Assembly: GCA_946699065.1 (NCBI GenBank)
Contig: CAMPDV010000534.1
Span: 62,001 to 126,000 of the forward strand
Reading direction: 5' to 3'
From: Loxodes magnus
Taxonomy: Eukaryota > Ciliophora > Karyorelictea > Loxodida > Loxodidae
DNA length: 64,000 nt
Program-made: the position numbers and the translations under genes
Shown: piece by piece, positions 11,956 to 24,262 of the stretch
Position numbering within the stretch: the first letter of the stretch is position 1
How the letters are laid out: every line of letters starts with the position of its first letter
Notes under the pieces: model-generated
Told to the model about the DNA's origin: nothing
Databases searched by the model: none
What the model saw: the letters and a program-made list of their open reading frames with translations, nothing else

Positions 11956-14302
11956 ATGGCGGTTTTAAAAATATATTTAATATTAAGAGAGATAGTAAAT
12001 TTAGTAAAAATAAGTAATTTTGAAAGGTTTAATACATAGCTATTATATAAGGTAGCCTGTTTTTAGTAGTTAGAGACTTAATTTTAGTTTTGTTTATTGA
12101 TTTTATAATGGTAATTGATGTGAGTATCTGAGTAGTAGAAATGAGATAATGCAATCTAATACAATTTAAATAAAGATAAGGGGTTAAAATAAGATTATAA
12201 TTTTAGCTTACGCTTCGCTTTTAATTAAGCATAATATATATAATTAATTAATTTAAAAATTTTTTTACGCTAAATTTGTGATCTTAATTCATTTTCACTA
12301 TCTATTAATCTTTTTTTCACTTATCTTAGATTATATTCAACTTTTCTCTAAAATTTCTCTTGTTCTCCCTTGCTTAGTTTCTATTTCTTTTGTTTAGTTA
12401 ATTCATTATATAATAACGTATGTTCATAAGATTCCAAATCAATATTTGCCAATTACTTTTTAATATGACAAAATGCTTTCAATGTATATTTTCTTCCTTT
12501 TTTCTAATTTTCTTTAATGCAATCTTTTACTATAAAATCTATTTATTACCTCAGTTTTTCTTATTGATTACGTATTCAGTATTCAAATTTGTAACTGCCT
12601 TGTATTATGCTATTAGTTAAAAGTTTGGTAGATCTATTAGTTCTAACCTGTTATTGAAGTAAATGTTGTACAATTAAGATTTACATCTTTCTCTTTCTTG
12701 CATTTACTTATGATATGAGTTTCGTCTTATACTCCAATATTGCAGAATTTACAAATTATGATGTGCTATAAAGCAAAAAATAAAGAATTGTTGATTAGGA
12801 ATAATAAGATATATAATAATAGTAGATAATAAAATGTATTAAGAGTAAGTTATAATCTGCTAGATTAGTTTTAAATAACTTATATTAGCTAATCTAATAC
12901 TTATATTATCTCATACTACAAAGAAACATAATATGTTAAGTTTACTCTTTCTATTAATTCAGAAAATAATAATAGAAGATAGTAAAAATATGCTTCCTAT
13001 CTTAAAAGCTTATAATTTTCTTAGTAATAAACAAGTTATTTTAATAAAGAGAGTATTAAAAGTGTAACAATATAATTTCTATTTGTATAGAATAATAGAA
13101 TTAAGTTTTTATCTTTAAATAATCTAGAATAATTTAGGTATTACTAATTAGAAATGATAATTACAAAAATAACATAAATAATAAATATAATATTAGTTTG
13201 CTATAACAAGAGAAAGTTATCTAAATGTATTAATTATAACTAATCTAATATATTAATTAAAGAGAAACTAAATTTAAATTAATAACTAATAAAGCTAAAA
13301 GGATATAAGTATTTAATAGAAATAATTAAACATATTTAAGCTTATTTTAATAATAAAATTAAATATTACTATTTAATAATTGTAAGATAAAACTAGTGAT
13401 ACACCATTTCTAGTTAGTTTAAATATTTACTTTCTAATACTTCTATTTATTACATTTATATAACATGTTTTACTTAGAATCAGCATTATAAGAATAAATT
13501 ATATTAGTTTATTATTTTAAGAGAGACCTTTATAAATAAAAAGTTTTAATAAAATAATAGTAAGAAAAGTGGATAATTAAAAGATTCTATCTCATAAATT
13601 CTAAAAATGCTTTGCTTTAAATAATTTGATGTTTTATATATATAATCCCTATTCAAACTAATTAATAAGAAACTTATTTTATTTCATTTTTTTAATTAGT
13701 AAAAAGCTTAAAGAACTCATTTTTTCGATTAATTTTAAGTGTATAATAATAATTAATAACAATAGCTTTTAAAAAATGGTAATATTTTATTTATCATTTA
13801 AAAGGATCTATAAAGAAATAAGGTTTTCTTATTAAAAGTCTTTGATTTAAAACACAAATAAGTTGTAATTAATAAATGTATATTAAAGTTATTATAATAA
13901 GGATATAATTGTTCGTTATAAAACTTTTGATATAATAATTTATCCTTATTTTTAAAGTAAAAGATATAAAATAATTAAAATTGTAAAAGCTTGTACCCAA
14001 TTAGTTTAATATCTGTCTTGTTTTAAGACAAAAATATAATTAAAAAATAAATGTATTAGAAATAAGATATTTATAAATATGCTTAATAAATAATTTTATT
14101 GTTTAATTTTATTGAAATTAAGTCAGTATAATTTATTGAGTTATTTAAATTAAATAGTTATTGAAGTAAGTTATAAAAATTAAAATGGAGAAAAAATAAC
14201 TAGAGAAAAAAGAAAAGCAATTTACTAAATGTATTTTTTTAAGAAAACTCCTAAGAGCGAGAAACCACATTTTAGGGAAAATATCTCTACTTCATTTTAA
14301 GT
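11956..14302. other. AT-rich intergenic stretch
   Basis: Mostly A/T with frequent TTA/TAA runs and little complexity, especially 12780-14200. No domain, RNA gene or repeat family seen. The last few hundred bases presumably carry the WD40 gene promoter and leader. Confidence 0.45.
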
Positions 14303-15271
14303 ATGAAATTCTGCCCAACTTATGTTTTTAAAAACTAATAAACTAAATCAGTTATGACTAAAGTAAAGGTATTTCTTTAATATTTTTTAGACTAAGTACT
14401 CACTGGTCACACTTCTCCTGTTAGATCGGTATCCATATAAAGTGACCTGAATTGAATTGTATCAGGCTCAGGATATCTTGAATATTTGATAAAGATCTGG
14501 AATTTACAGACAGGTGCTCTCCTAAGAACTATAACAGGACATACCGGCTCAGTTTCATCGGTAGTAATCTCTCTTGACTCTAACTATATAATATCAGGAT
14601 CTGAAGATACAACCATAAAGATCTGAAATTCCCACAATGATGTTCTCATAAGAACTTTAACGGGACATACTCACTGAGTTAGATTGATAGTAATCTCCCC
14701 AGACTCTAGCTATATAGTATCGGGATCTAACGATAACACCATAAAGATCTGAAATTTCTACAATGGTGTCCTCCAAAGAACTATAACGGGACATACTCGC
14801 TATGTTATATCGGTAGTAATTTCTTATGACTCTAGATATATTATATCGGGATCTCGGGATACAACCATAAAGATCTGGGACTTCTAGACTGGTCAGCTTG
14901 TGCGAACTCTTACTGGGCATTCAGGCTGAGTTTTATCGGTAATATTGTCTAAGGATAATAGGTATATAATATCTGGTTCTGGTGACAGTACTATTAAGAT
15001 ATAGGACTTCTCTTCTGGTTAGTGTATTCGTACTCTTTAAGGTCATACAAGTGGTGTATCAAGTATTCAGTTAAGTGTTGATTCAAGTGTTATCTTTTCT
15101 GGTTCAAGTGATAAAACAATCAAGATCTGGAGCTTTGATAAGGGTGAGTGTATATAGACTTTGTAAGGGCATACAAGTTTAATAGAATCTATAGCATTGA
15201 GTGTTGATAATAGATGGCTGGTATCAGGAGGACTTGACAATACGATAAGAAAGTGGAGGATTTCGAGTTGA
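14303..15271 (+). CDS. WD40 repeat beta-propeller protein, seven blades
   Basis: Under the reassigned code this is 322 residues plus TGA (15269-15271). Seven consecutive WD repeats fill nearly the whole protein, each starting 'GHT' or 'GHS', with a central 'SGSxDxTIKIW'-type strand; the last ends 'SGGLDNTIRKWRIS'. Seven blades are enough for one closed propeller, so the protein is probably complete and acts as a scaffold; partners cannot be inferred. The 'IKIW' Trp of repeats 2 and 3 is TGA, as are the Trp of 'GHTHWV' and 'GHSGWV'. Gln in 'CIQTLQGH' is TAG then TAA. Blade 1 has extra residues before its terminal 'IKIW'. An alternative start is the in-frame ATG at 14354. No nearby gene suggests a pathway. 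Confidence 0.9.
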
Positions 15272-15849
15272 GTAACTTATAATTTACTTAATTAAATTTT
15301 ACGATTAAAGATATAAATTATTGGTTATGTATTTAAATGAATTTTTGGTAATTATGTTTGTTATTTTATGAATTGTTTGCTTTATATTTATTGAAAAATA
15401 GTATATTCTTAAATGTTCTTGGTTTAAAAAAAAGGTTGAGTAAATAATATAGGTTATTAAATTAGTGAGGTATGTGATTTAAAAGTGGTTATTTTAAAAA
15501 ATATTTTAAATATAATTTTGTAAATGAAGAAAAATAATAAATTTAAGTTTAATTTTATTCAATAAAATTTTATAGATTTATTTTAGATTTTGTAAAAATT
15601 ACAAGTTAAGTAAAAATTTTAAATTCTTTTTTTTGTGAAGTAGTTAAAATATTATTTATAAGGGCAAAGTTAGTTATAATCTTTATTATTAATTAAAAAA
15701 TTTAATAAAGTGTTTCATTTTATTTATTTTAGTTTAAATTAAATTTTGTTTTTGATTATTTATTATTGATTATTATTGATTATTATTGATTATTGATTAT
15801 TATTGATTATTATTTATTAATATTATTATACAATATTGTTTTTAAATAG
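15272..15849. other. AT-rich flank with minisatellite
   Basis: Downstream flank of the WD40 gene. Apart from the GATTATTATT minisatellite at 15753-15825 I see nothing but A/T-rich sequence. Confidence 0.5.
15753..15825. repeat. GATTATTATT minisatellite
   Basis: Imperfect tandem repeat of a 7-10 bp unit (TGATTATTAT) directly upstream of the SINE-like element at 15850. Confidence 0.8.
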
Positions 15850-16205
15850 GGTGGAAAGCCCTCTCCTTCGGATGCTACTTGGAGGCCCAGCAAGGCAATT
15901 AAAAAATGAGCGCGGACGAGGATAAATCGGAGGAAGAGAAACAAATAACAAGAGAAGGATGATACGACAAGCTGGAGAACTCTGAATGCCAGGAGGAAAC
16001 TTTCTTCATCATAGGTTGGGGAAATGTACCCGTAATCGCATATTGCATCCTATGCTTTGGAAGGAAAAATTACAGGGACGTACCGCAGGAAGAGGAAACA
16101 AGGAAAGAGAGACCTATAAAAAAAATTTCGACATTAAATGAAATTAATTTAAAGAACTGCGACAAGCGAGAGTGCTACGCGCTCTATAATTCAATTTATT
16201 TATTT
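15850..16205 (+). mobile_element. SINE-like retroelement, divergent subfamily
   Basis: A G+C-rich island of about 355 bp in AT-rich DNA. The 5' part is unlike the other elements. The middle carries the shared hairpin motif (16010-16054), here with stem CATAGG/CCTATG instead of CAGAGG/CCTCTG, followed by the same CTTTGG. The 3' end has the family stem-loop (16154-16184), then CTCTATAATTCAATTTATTTA. It is a distinct subfamily using the same 3' end. No protein coding is evident. Confidence 0.75.
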
Positions 16206-18284
16206 ATAAAATTTTTAATTTTATGCTTAACACAAATAGTTTCCGTTTAGAAAAAAAAATTTATGTTGGTAAATTTTTTTAATTATTTTTAAATTTTAGG
16301 AAGAAACAAATTAGAAAAACAACCTCTATAAGAGTTCTTAAGTTACCTTTTCTAATAGGTATTCTGAATTGTTAAAAAACTAATCTAAAAGGAGTTTAAA
16401 AATTCATTTATAAAAATATCAATAATCAAATAGAAAAAATGAGATATAATGCATCTATAATAAAAAAATTTAGGCCAATTTACAAAGAATCCAAAAAATT
16501 AATTAAACAAGGATCTAAAAAATATATCTAACCTAACTATATCAAATATACAAATAAAAACTTATTAATCAAGTTTAAAAAAATCGTTATATTATAATAA
16601 TAAGAAAAACATAAAAAATTTAAAAAGATGAGCAAAAGTGCTTTAAAAAGAGCTTACTAAGAGCAATTTATCTGTTTTTTAGTTTGCGAAAAGATGCTAA
16701 TTTAGAAGAGAAAAACGAGTTTTTAAAAAAATTGCTATATTAAGTGTTTTTTTCTTTAATATTTTTTTCATTTCGTAATTTTAAAGGAATAGTTTTAAAT
16801 ATAAACTTTCTGATTATAAGCAACTTAAATTTATCTACTGTGCATGATGAAAATTGATTTCATTATTTAATCTTAAAATTTGAATTCCTAATGAAGTTAT
16901 TTTATTAAAGTTGAAAACTTAAAAAAAATTGATTTATTGCTTATCATATAAAAAACATTTGCTAGTAAACTATATAAATAATTTGAATATATGCAAAATT
17001 ATAAAAATTTTCACTTTCTTGTAAAATATCTTATATTTCCATCTAAAATAAGAATAAAATTATATTCTAATATTAAATAATCGAATTACCAAAATGAAAG
17101 TGTAAATAATTAAGAAATCAATATAGTTTTTATTATATCAAAAAAGGTTAAAAGAAAAGCTTTAATCTTTTGTATTAATTAAAATAATATACAAAGTGTA
17201 AGTTAATAACTATTAGAAATATATCTATAAAAATGGGAAATATTTCGTACAATATAAAAAGAATACATATAGCATAATAAAAGCAAAGCTTTTACTAAGC
17301 CGATAATGCTAAAGTACACAATTTCATAAATAACCTTAATAGAAAGCTATTTTTGTTTTATTCTAAATTATTAGACACATAAATTATAATTTATAATTAA
17401 TAATTCCTTTAATAAATGATTTATTTAATATACAATATAATATTTTTTATTTTAAGATACTAAATATTCATAAACATAATAATATTCAAAATGCTTTATT
17501 TAATATAATTTTTAAAAGATTAAACACTTATTTCAATTTAAAAGATCATATCAAGAAATTAAATTAAAGTGTTTTCATATTCATTTTCTAATTAAATAGT
17601 CCTTATTTATTGTTCATTTATCTATTTGATTGATATTTTAAAGATTGTAATTATATTTATTCATAAAGTATGATATCAACTGAAAATTGCTAAATATTTA
17701 AAGATAAAAACTTAATTATTAAAACAATTCTTTTATAAGATAAGCACTAATAAGATGATACTATAGTTTAAAAATAAATTTTCTCTTGCAAATTGATTTA
17801 TAAAGCAAAACTTAATTTTATATGAGATTAATTGAAGATGTGCAAGAATTTGAGGAAATATAAAATAAATAGGTTATAAGATGCAATAGATCGTCAAAAA
17901 TATTTAGGTATTCCTGCAAACTTATCTAGAATTCTTTTAGATAGATTAAGATAATCTTGAACATTAATATGAATTTATCAAAAATAACATCTAATACAAT
18001 GCTGATTAAAAATTAGGATCCCTTATTTCAGACTCAATTTATAACAAATTTCCTCGAGATCTTACTAAGAAATACGTAGGTCTAAAAGGGCTAACTCAGT
18101 ATATAAAGAAGCACACATTATATCTGGAAGAATAAACTAATAAGTAACTAATCTTCATGAAACAGCGAAACGACTTTGGAAAGATTTCAAGTCTAAGTTG
18201 TGAAAATTTAAAAAAATAAAATAAAAAACTAAACATTAAGAAACTAAAAAAAAACTCTTTCGCCTAATAAAAATAACTACCTTT
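16206..18284. other. AT-rich intergenic stretch
   Basis: Low-complexity A/T sequence. I see no domain, repeat family or RNA gene. The segment at 17820-18180 is somewhat more complex but gives no recognisable protein. Confidence 0.4.
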
Positions 18285-19614
18285 ATTACTCTCATTTATA
18301 AATTATTTCTATATTCTATTCATATATCCTATCCATAAAAAAAATTCAGAAATTTTAATTCTTAACTTAAAAACTTTTTTTTACTCATAAAATTTTTATC
18401 AAAAAATTCAAAAATTATTATTTTTACCAACTCTTTATTAAAAATACCTTAAAAATCCTCCTATACAAAAAAAAGCCTTAAATTAACAATATTTTCCCTC
18501 TTTTTAACTTTAACCCACAAATGTTACAAATAATAATTACAGTCTTATATAATATAATAGCATATATTATAACATATATAATAATTTAAATTACTTATTT
18601 AATTTTTATTTAAATCTCATATACTTAATTCTCTACTATCATTCAACTTTTATTTAATATATATATCTAAATTAATATATATACACATTACTTTATAACA
18701 TACAATTACTCTCATTAATCTCAATAACCATTTAAACCTTATTACATACCCCTTTTAACTAAAAAAATAAAACTAATTACAAGCAATAAAATCCTTATTA
18801 TACTCACTTATAAATATATACACATTCTAAAATCCATATTAAATTTAACACACAATATCTAACTTTTAAACAATCTCATTAATATAAACATTTAGCATTA
18901 AATAAAAATAACACCATCCTTATAAACTATATTTTAAACACTTATTATTAAATATATCAACCAAAATCTTAAAAATACTTATATACTATTTTCTTAAGTT
19001 GGTAAATGTAAAGAACATAACAATATTATTATTATTATTAAACACTCTTTAGTTCCTCATTTAAAACGTATCATATAATATTTAAATACCATAGTAATTA
19101 AAACAATGCATCTTAATATCTATCTAAACAATATACTCAACAACAGAAATATATGCATTATATATATAAATTATATAATATACTTTCATATACTTTTATA
19201 CACTTTTATATACCTAACATATAAATATGTAATTGCATATCTATACCTTTAAATACTACTTTTATACTAATACAAAACTACTAAGTCATATATTAAATTA
19301 AGTAGAGTTTTAAATAAACTATTTAAAGTAAATCCTTCTCTCATTTAGTCACTATAACTATGTAATATTGATCCTCACGTCCTATTTTAACTCATAAATG
19401 GCAACTCACCCCCTTATTTATTACTTTAAACATAACATACATTCTATAAAGCAATTATAAACAACTTACCTCCTATATCAAAGATTATTTTAAAAATAAC
19501 TTTTACGAACTAATAATAGAAAAAGAAACTATAAATACCCCTTACATTCTATTTATATTAATAAAACCATTACGAGCTAAATTGGAAACTTAAAATGATA
19601 ATTACGATCTATAT

Positions 19615-19965
19615 GTATAACAATATTAAAATACTTAACTTACCTATAAGTTAGGAATATTAAAATACTTACTTCCTATAAGTTTAGAATATTAAAATAC
19701 TTACGATCTATAAGTTTAGAATATTAAAATACTTACTAGCTATTAGTTAAGAATATTAACATACTTACGATCTATAAGTTTAGAATATTAAAATACTTAC
19801 TAGCTATTAGTTAAGAATATTAAAATACTTACCAACTATAAGTTAAGAATATTAAAATACTTACGATCTATAAGTTTAGAATATTAAAATACTTACTAGC
19901 TATTAGTTAAGAATATTAGCATACTTACGATCTATAAGTTTAGAATATTAAAATACTTACCTATA
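19615..19965. repeat. 32-bp tandem repeat downstream of ORF-B, copy 1
   Basis: About 11 copies of a unit like 'GAATATTAAAATACTTACGA' followed by 'TCTATAAGTTTA'. The period of 32 bp is not codon-phased. The equivalent site in the other duplicate (32585-33005) has longer monomers of about 38-40 bp, so the array was amplified separately in each copy. Confidence 0.85.
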
Positions 19966-20077
19966 AAATTATAAACTTTACTCTCTGTAATAGAAATATG
20001 TTTTGAAATTTGTATTACTTCCTAATTATATTAGACTAGAAATTTTTATTTACCATATCCTTTAAATAGTATAACAC

Positions 20078-21236
20078 TCACCACCTATTATTTTATAAAT
20101 AGAACTTACTCAATACCATTTTAAGACTATCTCCATTTACTATTTTGGTTTAAGCTATCGTTTAAGATTTATCCAAGATTTAACCATTCTTTAATAAGTC
20201 TAAATAAGGTGGCCATAACTTAGTTTATTATAAGATCTATTTTTTTATCTAACCGATAGTTGTATTTTATTTGACCTATAACTATAACGTCTTATTGTTT
20301 GGCGATATTATTGTTATATAGATAACCTAACTCTACTAAAGCTTTTATTAAGGCATAACTTAAATACTTTATTACTGATAACCTTATTAGTACTAGATAG
20401 ACTATTATTAAGGTTGCTATTAAATCTATTATTAAGGTATTTGAGGCTATTATTAATAGATCTACTATGTTTAGATAAACTAAGATGGAATCTATTATGA
20501 AACCTAAGTCTATTATTAAGAATATTGAATCTAAATGCTTTATATCTAACTCAACTATTTCGTAAGATTCTTATTCTCCTCAATGTATTTTTTTATTTAA
20601 CTTTCTAAAACACCTTTCTCTTATTAGCTAACCTAAACTTGATAATTTAATTTCTATAACTAATCCTAGTATTAACCATTAACCTTAGTTACTTATGTTA
20701 AAGAACTCTTAACATTCTCTAATTCCTCAAATATCCTTGTCGATATCTAAGATAACTATTAGATGACTCTTTAAGATTCATTAGTTAACTATGATATTCT
20801 CTAACTCAATTATGGATTGTCATAACTTAACTATTAAGAATTTCCTTACTGATTCTTCTTTATTTAGCTCTACCAGATTCTCAGAAGATTTAACTACTAC
20901 TTGATAACCTTAACTGATTATTTTAAGTCCTTCTATACAGCTAAACTGTCCTTGAAGACGAATAAATTGATATGCTATATCAACTACTAGATGAAAGTTG
21001 CTTATTACTTAACTAACTAAATACGAACTGATTTGACCGAAGCCTATTAACCTTCTAGCAAAGTTATGCTATCGAACAATCTCTTTGATTCCAAATAATT
21101 CAACAACTACGTATCCTTCTGTAAGTTTACGGGATGTATCTTATGAGGTAGTTAACATGATTACTAAACACATCTAATGGTCATAGTTCTTTAATACTAA
21201 TCAGATGAACAAGTGAAACAGATGTTGTGGGTACAT
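20078..21236 (-). CDS. Orphan protein ORF-B, copy 1 (C-terminal frameshift)
   Basis: Starts at ATG 21236 ('MYPQHLFHLF'), aligned with the start of the copy at 33118-34287 ('MLAQHLCRMF'). The copies align along the protein: 'DTSRKLTEGYVVVELFG' here versus 'DKSYKLIEGYSVVEVFG', then 'SYLVSQVISNFHLVVDI', 'EGLKIISQGYQVVV', 'LVELNKEESVRKFL', 'YLYNNNIAKQ'. Many differences are synonymous under the ciliate code, including CAA/TAA and TAA/TAG exchanges at Gln, which supports coding. Residues about 239-300 are very Ile/Leu-rich and could span membranes. The TGA matching the stop of copy 2 (20078-20080) is one base out of phase here, so the C-terminus differs or the gene is damaged. I recognise no domain; function unknown. 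Confidence 0.62.
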
Positions 21237-21702
21237 GGGAGAACTATAGGAACTTTCATCTAGCTCTCGAAATCTCCTTAACACGATTAACATCTAATGT
21301 TTTAGGACATTTCTTTTATTATTATTATGAAAATTTTACCCTTGATGTAGTAATAATTAATCACTGAAATTTACTAATTTTAACAGAATTAAATAAAAAT
21401 AAATAATAAATATTATACTTAACCATTTAATTTTTAAATATTATAAAATAAATTTAAATTTAAATTACTAATATTAATTTATAATATTTAAGATTATTAA
21501 ACTAAAATAGAATTATTAATATAAAAATATTTAAATATATAAAATTAATAAAAAAATTAAACATTTTTTAAAACTTTATTATTAAAAATAAAGAATTTAA
21601 AAATATAATAATAAATAATGATATAATTATTACTTCTTACTTAATTTTAAATTATAAAATAAAATAGCTATAAACCATTTATTACTATTATTATTATATT
21701 TT

Positions 21703-22245
21703 TTAAAGCTGCCATAGTTGCTCAAAGGTGAACAACAAGGTCATCTTCATCAGAGGTTGGGAAGTTAAGTACCCATAATCGACTTTATGTCTTCCTCTGC
21801 TTTGACCTCGAGACATAAGATTCTTAGACTTTCGGCACTGGCTTAGTTTAGTTTTAATTCTGGAACGAAAAAGAAATAATATTGCGAGCTTCATCAGAGG
21901 TGGGGAATTTAAGTATCCATAATTGACACATGTCGTCCTCTCCTTTGGTGATGCAATGAGACACAATCCTGCCATGTCCTTGGACCTCCAGCAAGTATTA
22001 AAGATTACGAGTATTCTAAAATTATATCAGTATTGAGCATTTTTATCAGTACTGAATAATTATACCAGTATTGAACAAGATTTATCAGTATCTGATAATT
22101 TTATCAGTAACAAACATTCTTGTCAGTATGAAACATTATTTTTAAAGAGCTGCGCACCAACGAGAGTGCTACGCGCTCTATAATCAAATTGATTTATTTA
22201 TTATTTATTTATTTATTATTTATTTATTTATTTATTTATTTATTA
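21703..22245 (+). mobile_element. SINE-like retroelement, copy 2
   Basis: Same element as 11456-11955, opposite strand, similar length. It has two hairpin motifs (21751-21799, 21895-21942), the TACTGATAA-type repeats, the 3' stem-loop 22147-22178 and a long TTTA/TTATTTA tail (22190-22245). The paralogous segment at about 35635 lacks it: there 'TTATTATTATTAG' runs straight into 'AAATAAAATACTTTATAA'. That empty site shows the element is a discrete insertion. No clear target-site duplication can be delimited in the A/T-rich flanks. Confidence 0.85.
22147..22178 (+). other. 3' stem-loop of SINE-like element
   Basis: The best-preserved copy of the stem-loop: GAGC, TGC, GCAC, an eight-base loop, GTGC, TACGC, GCTC, then TATAATCAAATTG and the TTTA tail. 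Outer and inner stems both pair perfectly. Confidence 0.75.
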
Positions 22246-22374
22246 CTTTATAAATAAAATTAATTAGAACTTTATTTTAATAATTAACTAAAAATATATA
22301 TATAAAAAATAAAGAAAATTATTAAAAATAATTTAAATATATATTTAATTAATTTTATATATGAAAATTATTAA

Positions 22375-22690
22375 AATAAGAGAATTCGTAAAATTTACCG
22401 CTGAATAGATAAAAAATCTTTTATTTCGACTCATCCAGTAATGTTTCTTCTTTTTCTTTATAGTCTTCCATTATATAATCAACCAGTAAAGCTAAAATTC
22501 TTCAACTTTAAATAATCTTTGATAGATCAAAGTTTCCTTAAAATGCAAAGGCTTATCGCTCGAGCCAGTATCTAAGTTTCCAATAGTAAGATAGTCAAAT
22601 GAAGCTGATATACCGCTGAATCAACCCCCTTGATAATTTTATATAATAAAATATGTAGAGCTAGATGAAATTTAATTATATAATTAAAAA
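22375..22690 (-). pseudogene. ORF-A coding remnant, copy 1
   Basis: Paired with 35797-36112. In minus orientation one frame reads 'YLTIGNLDTGSSDKPLHFKE' then 'TLIYQRLFKVEEFQLYWLI', and the other copy keeps 'LDTSSSEMSLQFSKTLIYQR' with mostly conservative changes. After a TATATAATGGA sequence (ATG at 22471) a second frame reads 'MEDYKEKEETLLDESKQK' versus 'MDDYKVKDEKLLNKLKQK' in the other copy. Both copies therefore share the same frame change. I do not recognise the protein. It lies on the same strand as ORF-B and upstream of it, separated by the SINE and A/T-rich DNA. It could be a fragment, or exons of a gene with a very short intron. Confidence 0.45.
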
Positions 22691-24009
22691 TATAAATGAT
22701 TAATACGTTCTTTTATTAAATATGTATTAATAAAAAATGATATTAAAATAAAAATTATAATTATCAGAGTTTTTATAATTCTTTATATTGTTTCCAATAT
22801 TGCTAATTTAAGAATTTTATTAGATATGAAATATATTTACTATCTTTTTAGATTCTATTTGATATAATTATCCTTTTATATATTTTTTAATTTAGCAACT
22901 TTATCTTTTAATGCCTTTATTAATTAATATTAATTTTTTATTTTTCAATATTAATTTCTTCAAATCGATTTATATTTTAAATTAAACTAATTTACTTATA
23001 AAATTAGTTTTTATGGAAACACTTAGAAGAAAATTAAAAAAATGCTTTAGTTTTGAAAAAAGAAATATAATAAATTTTAGTTTAATTAATTAAATTTAGT
23101 ATTATTAATGTATATTTTCTTAGGAAGCATATTTTGCTTAAATTTATTTAAAAATAAATGTATATATAAAATAATTTATACTTTCCTTTTACCTTTTTCA
23201 ATTTTTTTTAAGTTTGTAATAAATTTAATTATTATTATTTTACTATATTATTTATTTGAGTTATTTTAATAAAGCTATAAATTTAAAATTTTAATATATA
23301 TAGCATTATTTTATTATGCTCTAATAATGAAGATCTTTCTGCCTTTAATCTAATAATTATGGAATTTAATTTTATAACTGATAAAAGATAATAATTCTTT
23401 ATTTAAGCATATTTTTTATATTTGCCATATTCAATATTTATAAAATAAAAGATTTACTAATTATAATTCTACCTTTTTATCTTATATTTTTAATTTTTTG
23501 CAAACTAATTTAATTAATTTTCTATTTTATAATTTAATAGTTTTTAAAAATAATTTCATTTTAATATTTGTATTTTTTGTAAAACATAATTAATCATTAT
23601 TTTTTATTTATTTAAATCTAAAAGTTTATAATTTTTACAATAGACTAAAATTATTATCTCATTTCGGTTAAATTTACATTTTTTATAACTATATAAATTA
23701 AAATGCCTATCAATCATTATCAAATGTAACTGCTTTAAATCCATTTTTTTCTTTACAATTAAAAAATTTTTCAAAGTTTTTAAGAAAGATAACAAAAAGA
23801 AATTAGATTTACTATATTTTAAAATTTAATTCAATTTAAATTTACTTCAATTAAGTCTCAAATTATTTAATAATCATTAGAACTTTTCAAATTTATCCAA
23901 AAATTCCGCTGTTCAAGATAATTTCTTAATTAGAAACTAGCCAAGAAAAGTTTTAATAGGGAATTTTATTTCAAATAATCTCTAATTCTAAATTTAATTT
24001 ATTAAAAAT
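22691..24009. other. AT-rich intergenic stretch
   Basis: Low-complexity A/T sequence with no recognisable feature. Confidence 0.45.
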
Positions 24010-24262
24010 TTAAACTTTATTAAAGTGCGCATAGCAGCTCGATGCCACACACCACTCTAAAAAAACACTATTATTCAAGTCTCTCTGGATTCAATTATTC
24101 CCATGAAGTTCCCTCTTCTAATTGGGACCAAAATTGCATCTCTTAGTCTCAAAAGCACTGCCTACAGACGATTACAGGGTCATTTAGCAACCTATGATGT
24201 GGTGACTAATCCGATCCAGCATTTAGAGTCAGTATTCCTCTGTCAGGTTGGTGTTTAGAAGA
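24010..24262 (-). mobile_element. Divergent SINE-like element
   Basis: A G+C-rich island. In minus orientation its 3' end (24022-24058) resembles the family stem-loop in degraded form ('AGAGTGGTGTGTGG' to 'CTGCTATGCGCAC', then TTTAATAAAG). Its interior (24156-24196) shares 'CATCATAGGTTG', 'AAATG', 'ACCC' and 'GTAATCG' with the hairpin motif at 16010-16054, although the closing arm is lost. It is probably an old member of the same superfamily. The 5' limit is estimated from the drop in G+C. Confidence 0.5.

Larger units (their letters stand above)
18285..22690. repeat. Large duplicated segment, copy 1 (contains ORF-B, tandem repeat, ORF-A)
   Basis: Aligns, in the same order and orientation, with 30330-36115. 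Landmarks are the 'CAGAAATTTTAATT' block (18342 / 30393), the tandem-repeat block, ORF-B, the 'ACAGAATTAAATAAAAATAA' block (21382 / 34439) and the ORF-A remnant. Copy 1 has no coiled-coil element and no LINE, so it gives the empty-site sequence for both. It carries a SINE at 21703-22245 that is absent from copy 2. Start and end are approximate because the edges are low-complexity. Confidence 0.8.
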
